Source of the DNA: Ignavibacteria bacterium
GTDB taxonomy: Bacteria > Bacteroidota > Ignavibacteria > Tepidaquicellales > OLB5
Assembly: GCA_026417195.1 (NCBI GenBank)
Contig: JAOADS010000110.1
Coordinates: 1 to 7,396, forward strand
Length of the DNA: 7,396 nucleotides
Direction: 5' to 3'
Shown here: positions 1 through 6,112 of the stretch, one piece after another
Numbering within the stretch: position 1 is the first letter of the stretch
Layout of the letters: each line of letters starts with the position of its first letter
The notes under the pieces: model-generated
What the model saw: only the letters and a program-made list of their open reading frames with translations
The model's database searches: none
Told to the model about the DNA's origin: nothing
Position numbers and translations under genes: made by a program

Positions 1-745
1 TTCCAGAACCGGTGAAACAAGATGGTATCAGACCATAAAAGTCCCGTTGTCAGCAGACGATAAAAAACAGGTTCTGGGTATTTCAACGGATATAACGGCA
101 AGAAAACTGGCAGAAGAGATTACGCTGAAATCTCTCAGAGACAAGGAAAATCTTCTGAAAGAAATTCATCACAGAGTGAAGAATAATCTGCAGATAATAA
201 TCAGTCTTCTTAAACTGCAATCAAGATATATCTATGACAGCCGTGATGCTGAACTTTTTGCATACAGTAAGTCAAGAGTTGAAACACTTGCCCTTGTTCA
301 TGAAAAGCTATACAGAGACAGAAACATATTCATAATAGATATGAAGAGTTATCTGAATGATCTTATAGTGCATCGTATAAAATCCTATAACATGAATCAT
401 ATTGAATACGAACTTTCAGTAAATGACGTAGAATGTAATATAGATAATGCAATACCTATTGGTTTGATTATTAATGAGATCGTTATCCATATTCTTACTA
501 AAAGTTTTACTAAAGAATATCCGGGAATACTAAAGGTATTTGCCCGGAAAAATATGGAGAGCATTGATTTCCTTATATCCGATAACGGGAAGTCTGTAGG
601 TGATGATTTCAATTCAGATTCTATGAGCATTCAACTCATAGAAGCGCTTCTAAAACAGTTAGACGGGAGAATATCATATGAGTTTGATAATGGAAATAAA
701 TTCAATATTGTTTTTAGAGAGATAAAATACAAAGAAAGGATATAA
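1..745 (+). CDS. Sensor histidine kinase, C-terminal part (PAS/PAC end, HisKA_2, degenerate HATPase); 5' end outside window
   Basis: The reading frame is open from base 2 to the stop at 743-745, so the gene begins upstream of the window; the first internal ATG-like or TTG codons are not the real start. The first residues (RTGETRWYQTIKVP, then GISTDITARK) are the end of a PAS domain with its PAC motif. A HisKA_2 dimerisation/phosphoacceptor segment follows, with EIHHRVKNNLQ at 161-193; by comparison with HWE/HisKA_2 kinases the second His (170-172) is the likely phosphorylated one. The HATPase region starts near 440 (PIGLIINEIV) and runs to the end. Its nucleotide-binding motifs are weakened: the N-box Asn is His (488-490), DxGxG reads DNGKS, and the GLGL-type lid glycine is Ser (626-628). 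No transmembrane span is visible in this part. The family senses a signal through PAS and passes phosphate to a response regulator; signal and partner cannot be told here. The next gene follows after 7 bases and may be cotranscribed. Confidence 0.88.
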   Translation, partial: SRTGETRWYQTIKVPLSADDKKQVLGISTDITARKLAEEITLKSLRDKENLLKEIHHRVKNNLQIIISLLKLQSRYIYDSRDAELFAYSKSRVETLALVHEKLYRDRNIFIIDMKSYLNDLIVHRIKSYNMNHIEYELSVNDVECNIDNAIPIGLIINEIVIHILTKSFTKEYPGILKVFARKNMESIDFLISDNGKSVGDDFNSDSMSIQLIEALLKQLDGRISYEFDNGNKFNIVFREIKYKERI

Positions 746-752
746 AAACTAA

Positions 753-1469
753 ATGAAAATTATCAAAGCGATAGTTTTTTTTATTTTAACAGGCATTGTT
801 TATTCGCAGTCAGCATTCCTGGAAATTTCGCTTTACGATGGCGGTGAGTTCAGAATTGTATTTGATAATCAGGAATTTTCCTGGGGTAACTACGCATCGT
901 TTGACAACATTTCTGCGGGAGAACATTACATTAAGATAGAAAAAGAAGGTGTTAATGTGCCACCACAGGGGAACATCATATTTGAGGGTAAGGTTAAGAT
1001 TCCTGCGGGTTCGGATAGCTATGCAGTGATAAACGAATATGGAGAATTTCTGATTTACAGGAAACTTCCATATATGAAAGACAGGATTGACTGTGAAACC
1101 CGGTCCCGAAGAAGGTGTGGCAGCGATACTAAAAAGGAAAGTGATAATAAACAATCTGAGATCTCAAATGATTGTCGCTATAAAGTGATTAAAAATGATG
1201 ACTTTGATGCGTTGAGAAAATCAATCAATAACAGAAATTTTGAAAACACTAACATAGATATTCTTAAATCAGCTATAGATAAAAACTATTTCACATCTCA
1301 ACAGATAAAAACCCTGTTAGGTTACTTTTCATCTGAAGATAACAGACTTGAGATTGCAAAGTATTCATATAAAAAGGTATGTGACAGGAATAATTTCAGT
1401 GTTGTATTTGAAGCTTTCAGTTTTGATTCCAGTATTAAAGAATTAAAGAACTACATTTCTGATAAATAA
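753..1469 (+). CDS. Secreted DUF4476 domain protein of unknown function
   Basis: This 238-residue protein starts with a signal peptide (MKIIKAIVFFILTGIVYS, probable cleavage before Gln19), so it is probably exported to the periplasm or outer membrane; there is no lipobox Cys. Residues about 20-105 are beta-rich and look like the N-terminal domain common in these proteins. Residues 106-145 form a polar, low-complexity linker with Cys114, Cys122 and Cys141. The C-terminal 90 residues (about 148-238) match the DUF4476 pattern: a DFDAL start, a helix, TSQQIKTLLGYF, then RLEIAKYSYKKVCDRNNF and a final FSFDSSIKELKNYI. DUF4476 is frequent in Bacteroidota and relatives and has no established biochemical role. 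An AAAGGA lies about 14 bases upstream of the ATG, too far for a good ribosome site. The gene sits 7 bases after the kinase gene and may share its transcript. Family assignment is from memory of the pattern. Confidence 0.8.
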   Translation: MKIIKAIVFFILTGIVYSQSAFLEISLYDGGEFRIVFDNQEFSWGNYASFDNISAGEHYIKIEKEGVNVPPQGNIIFEGKVKIPAGSDSYAVINEYGEFLIYRKLPYMKDRIDCETRSRRRCGSDTKKESDNKQSEISNDCRYKVIKNDDFDALRKSINNRNFENTNIDILKSAIDKNYFTSQQIKTLLGYFSSEDNRLEIAKYSYKKVCDRNNFSVVFEAFSFDSSIKELKNYISDK

Positions 1470-1473
1470 TTAT

Positions 1474-1481
1474 TATTTTTG
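1474..1481 (+). promoter_or_regulatory. Candidate Bacteroidota-type -7 element (TAttTTTG) before the small membrane protein gene
   Basis: TATTTTTG exactly fits the TAnnTTTG -7 consensus of Bacteroidota primary sigma factors and ends three bases before the ATG at 1485. Transcription from it would give a nearly leaderless message. No convincing TTG -33 element is found about 19-21 bases upstream, and the region is AT-rich, so a chance match is possible. Confidence 0.3.
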
Positions 1482-1484
1482 TGT

Positions 1485-1610
1485 ATGGAAGAAAATAAAA
1501 TTAATTATCCCGAAACTTCTAAAAGTCTTCTCTTCTCTTTAGGTTTTCTTGCAATATATGTTATAATAGTGTTTATAGTTCTAATAGTTTTTTTCGGCAT
1601 AGGTTTATAA
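1485..1610 (+). CDS. Small single-pass membrane protein, 41 residues, unknown function
   Basis: An ATG at 1485 opens a 41-codon frame ending in TAA at 1608-1610. The product has a short polar N-terminus (MEENKINYPETSK) followed by one long hydrophobic stretch (about residues 14-41, rich in Ile, Val, Phe and Leu) that reaches the C-terminus, so it is predicted to be a one-span inner-membrane protein. It fills the only gap between the DUF4476 gene and the ytxJ-like gene, starts 15 bases after the former and ends 19 bases before the latter. A TAnnTTTG element lies just upstream. Its size and layout faintly recall subunit IIa of ba3-type cytochrome oxidases, but no oxidase gene is nearby and this is only a resemblance. 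The opposite strand has a 73-codon frame here which lacks any recognisable features and overlaps the ytxJ-like gene, so the plus-strand frame is preferred. Confidence 0.55.
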   Translation: MEENKINYPETSKSLLFSLGFLAIYVIIVFIVLIVFFGIGL

Positions 1611-1629
1611 TATAGACAACAGCACCTAA

Positions 1630-1965
1630 ATGAACTGGATAGAGATAGATACAGTAGAAAAACTTGAGGAAGCATATCTGGATTCTGATAAAGAGAGAGT
1701 TCTTCTGGTGAAATATAGTCCCGCATGTATTGTGAATTATCTTATGAAGTCTTTGCTTGAAAGGGAGTGGTGGAATGATGCAATGAGAATGAAGACTTAT
1801 ATAATTAACCCCAGAACTCAGAGAGAAATTTCAGATAAAATAGCATTTGACCTGGGAGTAAAACACGAGTCTCCCCAGGCTATAGTAATTGAAAACAGAA
1901 AAGCTGTTTATTCAGCATCGCATGGCAAAATGCTTGTAGCAAACCTTAAACAATTCGCTAACTGA
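1630..1965 (+). CDS. ytxJ: YtxJ/BrxC-like monothiol thioredoxin-fold protein (bacillithiol system)
   Basis: The 111-residue product has the size and signatures of the YtxJ (BrxC) family: the strand VLLVKYSPAC carrying the single cysteine (Cys33), REISDKIAFDLGV, the strongly conserved HESPQ at 79-83 with the thioredoxin cis-proline (Pro82), and VYSASHGKM near the end. Cys33 is the only cysteine, as expected for a monothiol protein. Family members are cytosolic and are thought to act on bacillithiol-modified proteins in redox homeostasis; a bacillithiol-type thiol is known from Chlorobi and Bacteroidota, which fits the likely lineage. The usual CPIS or CSIS motif after the cysteine reads CIVN here, so local chemistry may differ. 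The ATG at 1630 gives the expected family length; no Shine-Dalgarno is evident. The stop TGA overlaps the ATG of the next gene (TGATG), suggesting translational coupling. Confidence 0.85.
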   Translation: MNWIEIDTVEKLEEAYLDSDKERVLLVKYSPACIVNYLMKSLLEREWWNDAMRMKTYIINPRTQREISDKIAFDLGVKHESPQAIVIENRKAVYSASHGKMLVANLKQFAN

Positions 1966-2837
1966 TGTCCCGCAGGCTTGAAATCCCCAAGATGTATAAA
2001 CTTTTCATCGGAGGTAAATTTACCCGAACAGAATCCGAGAGATATATACAGATAAGATCTTACAAAGAAAATACCCACATTTGTAATGTATCCCGAGCTT
2101 CAAAAAAGGACCTGCGCAATGCAGTTAAATCAGCCAGAGAAACTTTAACTTTGTGGTCATCAAAAACAGCTTATGAAAGAGCTCAGATCCTTTACAGGCT
2201 CGCGGAGATGCTTGAGGGAAGAAAAAAACAATTTGCAGAGGAAATATCTCTTCTTACCGGCTTAATTGAAAATAAAGCTTTAAGTGAGGTGACTAGATCA
2301 ATCGACAGAATAATTTACTATGCCGGATTTGCTGATAAGTGGGTTCATCTTGCAGGTACGGTTAATCCGGTACAGAATGGATATTTTAATTTTTCAATAC
2401 CTGAGCCTACCGGAGTTGTAGGGATAATACTGCCAGATGAACCTTCTTTGCTTGCAGGTGTTACTAGGATATGTCCGGTAATAGCGTCCGGTAATACCTG
2501 TGTAGTGCTGACCAGTGAGAAATATCCCTTACCTATGCTTTCATTTTCAGAAGTGATTTCAACCAGTGATGTGCCCGGTGGAACTGTGAATATACTTACA
2601 GGTCTGAAGTCTGAGCTTATACCACATCTGGCTGGACACATGGATATAAATTCTATTGATTATTCTGATAATAATTTATCTTATAAAAAAAATATTCAGG
2701 AATTATGTGCAATCAACGTTAAAAGATTTATTCTTTCATCTTCAGATGACTGGAATGATGACCAAAAGCATGAGAATCTGAAAAATATAACTGATTTCAC
2801 TGAAGTGAAAACTGTGTGGCACACTATGGGTATGTAG
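1965..2837 (+). CDS. Short aldehyde dehydrogenase-family protein lacking the catalytic domain
   Basis: The protein has 290 residues against about 480 in ordinary aldehyde dehydrogenases. It aligns with the N-terminal, NAD-binding half: KLFIGGKF near residue 12, helices with RAQILYRLAEMLE at 72-84, PTGVVGIILP at 148-157, IASGNTCVVL at 173-182, and VPGGTVNILTG at 203-213. The PWNFPL segment with the oxyanion-hole Asn reads PDEPSL, and the KPSE Lys that contacts NAD is not preserved. After HLAGHMDIN the sequence diverges; there is no LELGGK Glu or catalytic Cys region. The end, EVKTVWHTMGM, resembles the ending I recall for short ALDH paralogues found next to full-length ALDH genes, so this looks like a conserved short form and not a recent truncation. 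It is probably not an active dehydrogenase; a partner or regulatory role is a guess. Its start overlaps the ytxJ-like stop by one base; its end overlaps dus convergently. Confidence 0.75.
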   Translation: MSRRLEIPKMYKLFIGGKFTRTESERYIQIRSYKENTHICNVSRASKKDLRNAVKSARETLTLWSSKTAYERAQILYRLAEMLEGRKKQFAEEISLLTGLIENKALSEVTRSIDRIIYYAGFADKWVHLAGTVNPVQNGYFNFSIPEPTGVVGIILPDEPSLLAGVTRICPVIASGNTCVVLTSEKYPLPMLSFSEVISTSDVPGGTVNILTGLKSELIPHLAGHMDINSIDYSDNNLSYKKNIQELCAINVKRFILSSSDDWNDDQKHENLKNITDFTEVKTVWHTMGM

Positions 2838-3810
2838 GTTCAGTCTGAATATGAGAGGTATATTTTTCCTGAATTTCCTCCAGTTTCTTTAGCACTTCAT
2901 TATAGCTGTTTATCTTCATCAGCTCAGCTCTGTATCTGGATATTTCCGGAAGGTTTCTGAGATAACCGGAATAAAACTTTCTGAATTCAATTATACCTTT
3001 TATCTCTCCTTTATATCTGACGTTTAAGGCGAGATGTTCTTTCAGGACCTTTATTTTTTCTTCAATGAGGGGTTCGTTGTATTTCCCGGTTTGTAAAAAA
3101 TCCTTTGACTGTTTAAATATCCATGGATTAAAAATTGCTCCCTGTCCGATCATCACAGCATCAGGCTGATAGGTTTCAAATACAAACTTTACATCTTGAG
3201 GGCACTGAATACCTCCATTTAAAATTACTGGTATTTTCACACCGGCTTCTTTAATTTTCTTTATCCAAGTCCAGTCCGCTTCACCTTTATTTCCCTGACT
3301 TCTGAGTCTACAGTGAACCGTTAATGCCTTAATGCCTATATCCTCCAGCATTTTTGCAACATCAACAATCACTATAGTGTCTGCATCCCAGCCGAGACGT
3401 GTTTTAAGAGTAACGGGAAGGTTTGTATTAGACATAACTGCCTGAGCGATTCTTTTCATTTTCGGGAGGTCTCTGAGAAGTCCAGCTCCAGCACCTCTCA
3501 AAGCAACATTTTTTACCCAGCAACCACAGTTGATGTCAATAAAGTCCGGGCCTGCAGATTCACATATTTTCGCTGACTCAGCCATTGATTCCTCAATCCC
3601 ACCATATATCTGAATTGCTATAGGTCTTTCCTCTTCATAAAAAAATAGCTTCTCTTTTGCCTTTCTTGCATCTCTTATCAGCCCTTCGGATGAAATAAAC
3701 TCAGTGTAAACAACATCAGCTCCGAGTCTTTTGCATATTAATCTGAATGGAGGTTCTGTTACATCTTCCATCGGTGCAAGTAATATTTTACCTCTGAAGT
3801 CTGGTAACAT
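2824..3810 (-). CDS. dus: tRNA-dihydrouridine synthase, DusB-like
   Basis: The 328-residue product is a full-length flavoenzyme of the Dus family, which reduces uridines in the D-loop of tRNA using FMN and NAD(P)H. Visible in order: LAPMEDVTEPPFR at 11-23 (FMN site), IAIQIYG at 64-70, DINCGCW at 92-98 with the catalytic Cys97, LKTRLGW at 135-141, HCRLRSQGNKGEADW at 166-180, VILNGGI at 195-201 and IGQGAIFNPWIF at 221-232, followed by the helical C-terminal tRNA-binding domain. The residue after the catalytic Cys is Trp where most family members have Pro, and HGRTR reads HCRLR. Members of this sort are usually annotated DusB; the exact tRNA position modified cannot be read from sequence. The gene starts 8 bases after feoB and is likely its cotranscribed last member. 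Its final codons overlap the ALDH-like gene on the other strand by 14 bases. Confidence 0.93.
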   Translation of the reverse strand: MLPDFRGKILLAPMEDVTEPPFRLICKRLGADVVYTEFISSEGLIRDARKAKEKLFFYEEERPIAIQIYGGIEESMAESAKICESAGPDFIDINCGCWVKNVALRGAGAGLLRDLPKMKRIAQAVMSNTNLPVTLKTRLGWDADTIVIVDVAKMLEDIGIKALTVHCRLRSQGNKGEADWTWIKKIKEAGVKIPVILNGGIQCPQDVKFVFETYQPDAVMIGQGAIFNPWIFKQSKDFLQTGKYNEPLIEEKIKVLKEHLALNVRYKGEIKGIIEFRKFYSGYLRNLPEISRYRAELMKINSYNEVLKKLEEIQEKYTSHIQTEPTYP

Positions 3811-3818
3811 TTTGAAAA

Positions 3819-5834
3819 TTAATTTATGCCGATAAATTTAAGTCCGTTATATACTAACAAGGCTGAGACATATGCCAAAAATGAGTAGAGAAGAATCTGA
3901 AAAAGCGGAATTTTCCATGAAGCTGTTTCTTTTCTGCTTACAGCTACTGTGGAAAGACATTGCATGGCAAACATAAAGTAAATTATCAGAGATATAACAG
4001 ATGCAGTGGTGAACAGAGGAGTTCCCTCAGAATTTTTAGCCTCTTTCATTGATTGAAGAATAGAACTTTGAAAATTCTCTTCATCTTCAGTGTTTTCGGT
4101 TATGCTAAATGTAATAGCCATTGCACTGACAAATACCTCTCTTGCAGCAAATGCTGATATAAGAGCTACTCCAACTCTCCAGTCCCACCCAAGTGGTCTG
4201 AGTATTGGTTCCAATACAGTTTTCCCTATCATAGCTGCATAGGAATTATTCAGTCTTGAAGACTCAATTGCAATTTCATCATTCTGATTATTCCCCGACA
4301 GCTGAGGTCTTGTTTCAGGGAAATAAGTCAAAGCCCATAGAACTATTGATATTATTATAATCACAGGACCTGCCTGTTTTATATACAAGCCGGCTTTATA
4401 GTATGCTGACTTAAGTATATTTTTCAAAACAGGTAACCTGTAAGGCGGAAGCTCCAGCATGAAAGTGGATTTCTCAGTATTTCTACGAAACTTACTTATT
4501 ATACCGGCTACTAAAGAACTTATTATAAGGCTGAGTAAATATAAAGCACCAAGAGCCAGACCTGGTATCCATGGATTCCCCGGTGGTGTAAGATATGCCA
4601 GCAAGAGTGCATAGACCGGAAGCCTTGCAGAACAACTCATAAGTGGAATTATCATTATTGTTAAAAGCCTTTCCCTTCTGTTTGAAATTGTCCTTGCAGC
4701 CATAATGGCAGGTATGGCACAGGCATACCCTGAAAGCATGGGTATAAACGAACGACCGTTTAATCCAAGTTTGGAAAGAGGTTTGTCAATAAGCATGGCA
4801 GCACGTGCAAGATAACCGGTATCTTCAAGAAGTCCGAGCAATATGAATAATATCATAATCTGCGGAACGAAAATCATAACAGCTCCGAGACCAGTAATTA
4901 TACCTTCACTGATAAGGTCTGAATACCATTTGTTCTCAGGTAAATAATTAGATACTGTTTCAGCAACGAGACTGAAAAAATTATCAACTATATCCATTAA
5001 AGGCTGTGCTATCCAGAATATAGAAGTGAATATAAGCCCCATTGATATTATAAAAATCAGTGTGCCCAAAACCGGATGCAAAACATATTTATCAATTTTT
5101 AATGAATTACGGTCAGGTTCACGATGAAGGTTGCCAAATAGTTTCCTGTTAAGTTCGTCAATGTCACGCTTGTTCTTGAAAGGTTCAAGGACTTCTATTT
5201 CAGTTTCCTCAGTAAAATCATAAATTCTGGATATTTCATCTTCGGCTGGTATTAAAGGCTTGTGAACATACTGTTCGGGTTTTCTGTTAAATTCAGAAAC
5301 TACAGCTTGTATGAGTTCATTAAGTCCGGTTTTTTCCGAAGCATTTATTTTCACAACAGGGCAACCTATGATATTTTCAAGAATTTCAGAGTTGACTGAC
5401 AGGTCCTTGCGTTGAAGGATATCATTCATAGTGAGTGCAACAACGGTTCTGAATCCAGAGTCAACGATTTGCTTAACAAGAAACAGTTGTCTTGAAAGTT
5501 GTGTTACATCGCATGTTACTATTACTGCGTCCGGAGTTCCGAATTTCGGATGATTGAATAATCCTTCAATTGCAATCTGCTCGTCAATTGAAGAAGGGTT
5601 AAGACTGATTATGCCCGGTGTATCAAGAATTTCAGCTTCTGAATTGTATTTTTCAGATAATTGCCCTGATGAATATTCAACTGTTGAACCGGGATAATTT
5701 GAAGTTTTATAGTTTGCACCTGTCAGAGCATTGAACAGAGTTGTCTTACCGGAATTAGGCATTCCAACAAGTGCAATAACAGGTAGCTTTTTTTCAACTA
5801 TTAATTCCTCTTCCTGGAGTTCTTTATTTTTCAT
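3819..5834 (-). CDS. feoB: Ferrous iron transporter FeoB
   Basis: This 671-residue inner-membrane protein imports Fe(II). The N-terminal G domain (about 18-185) has the P-loop GMPNSGKTT at 24-32, the G2 region around PGSTVE at 48-53, and DTPG at 71-74. The G4 motif reads TMND at 135-138 in place of NxxD. A helical spacer follows (about 195-245). The membrane part (about 250-670) carries the FeoB gate signatures: GLGAVMIFVPQI at 315-326, LLEDTGYLARAAMLID at 335-350, GRSFIPMLSGYACAIPAIMA at 360-379, MSCSARLPVYALL at 399-411, ELPPYRLP at 461-468, and AAREVFVSAM at 563-572. About eight or more hydrophobic spans are visible. The conserved cysteines at 372 and 401 are present. Length is within the family range and the ATG choice is fixed by the ATGA overlap with feoA, which indicates coupled translation. 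No FeoC follows; a dus gene does. Confidence 0.97.
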   Translation of the reverse strand: MKNKELQEEELIVEKKLPVIALVGMPNSGKTTLFNALTGANYKTSNYPGSTVEYSSGQLSEKYNSEAEILDTPGIISLNPSSIDEQIAIEGLFNHPKFGTPDAVIVTCDVTQLSRQLFLVKQIVDSGFRTVVALTMNDILQRKDLSVNSEILENIIGCPVVKINASEKTGLNELIQAVVSEFNRKPEQYVHKPLIPAEDEISRIYDFTEETEIEVLEPFKNKRDIDELNRKLFGNLHREPDRNSLKIDKYVLHPVLGTLIFIISMGLIFTSIFWIAQPLMDIVDNFFSLVAETVSNYLPENKWYSDLISEGIITGLGAVMIFVPQIMILFILLGLLEDTGYLARAAMLIDKPLSKLGLNGRSFIPMLSGYACAIPAIMAARTISNRRERLLTIMIIPLMSCSARLPVYALLLAYLTPPGNPWIPGLALGALYLLSLIISSLVAGIISKFRRNTEKSTFMLELPPYRLPVLKNILKSAYYKAGLYIKQAGPVIIIISIVLWALTYFPETRPQLSGNNQNDEIAIESSRLNNSYAAMIGKTVLEPILRPLGWDWRVGVALISAFAAREVFVSAMAITFSITENTEDEENFQSSILQSMKEAKNSEGTPLFTTASVISLIIYFMFAMQCLSTVAVSRKETASWKIPLFQILLYSFLAYVSALLVYNGLKFIGIN

Positions 5835-6073
5835 TTATTTTCTGAAATCTTTATGCATTCCGCTTCGTTTCTTCTTAATGCAATGATAGTTCCGCGTATC
5901 GAAACGGCAAGAGGGTCTCTGAAAGGAGATTTGGCAATTACTTTTACTTTCTGTCCGGGTGTGAAACCAAGTTCCATAAGTCTCAGGCAGTGACAATGAA
6001 TGTCTATACAATCATCGCCCACAGATGATATGACGGCTGTTTCACCAATATTCATGTCTTTTACTGATTTCAT
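5831..6073 (-). CDS. feoA: FeoA, SH3-like accessory protein of ferrous iron transport
   Basis: The 80-residue product is a stand-alone FeoA, a small cytoplasmic SH3-fold protein required for FeoB function and thought to bind it. The family core is clear: RLMELGFTPGQKVKVIAKSPF at 31-51 with RDPLAVSIRGTIIALRRNEA at 52-71, the classic FeoA spacing of LGxxPG, DP and the ALRRxEA strand. Residues 22-29 (CIDIHCHC) hold three cysteines and two histidines just before the core, with a fourth Cys at 73, which is unusual for this family. The gene is the first of feoA-feoB-dus; its stop overlaps the feoB start by four bases (ATGA). A promoter candidate and a dyad lie directly upstream. There is no Shine-Dalgarno before the ATG, consistent with a very short leader. 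Confidence 0.95.
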   Translation of the reverse strand: MKSVKDMNIGETAVISSVGDDCIDIHCHCLRLMELGFTPGQKVKVIAKSPFRDPLAVSIRGTIIALRRNEAECIKISENK

Positions 6074-6080
6074 TTAAGAC

Positions 6081-6111
6081 CAAATATGTCTGATATTTAA
6101 AAAACTTACAA
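6081..6111 (-). promoter_or_regulatory. Candidate promoter of the feoA-feoB-dus operon
   Basis: Reading the minus strand, TTG at 6111-6109 and CATATTTG at 6088-6081 are separated by 20 bases. This matches the Bacteroidota primary promoter pattern (TTG, about 19-21 bases, TAnnTTTG) except for the first base of the -7 element. The -7 element ends 7 bases before the feoA ATG, so the transcript would start at or next to the start codon. The location between the upstream gene's terminator and feoA supports it; it rests on pattern alone. Confidence 0.4.
6082..6098. promoter_or_regulatory. Candidate operator: 17-bp dyad overlapping the feoA promoter
   Basis: AAATAT and ATATTT are perfect inverted arms of six bases around a five-base centre (GTCTG on the plus strand). 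The dyad covers most of the proposed -7 element of the feo promoter, a position where a bound repressor would block transcription. Iron-uptake operons are usually repressed by Fur- or DtxR-type proteins, but the sequence does not fit either textbook box well, and AT-rich dyads of this size can arise by chance. Confidence 0.25.
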
Positions 6112-6112
6112 T

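Noticed and set aside
1505..1726. Minus-strand 73-codon open frame across the intergenic gap and start of the ytxJ-like gene
   Set aside because: It overlaps a well-supported gene, shows no family pattern, and its composition reflects the antisense of a hydrophobic stretch.
397..2641. Minus-strand frames at 397-630, 810-1154 and 2345-2641
   Set aside because: They lie entirely inside genes with recognisable domains on the plus strand and show no motif of their own.
2813..2825. Small inverted repeat GTGTGGCACAC at the end of the ALDH-like gene as a terminator
   Set aside because: The stem is only four to five base pairs and no T-run follows on either strand.
1965..2837. ALDH-like gene as a frameshifted or recently truncated pseudogene
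   Set aside because: The C-terminal residues look like a genuine conserved ending, the next gene begins on the other strand at once, and no remnant of a catalytic domain is seen downstream in any frame.
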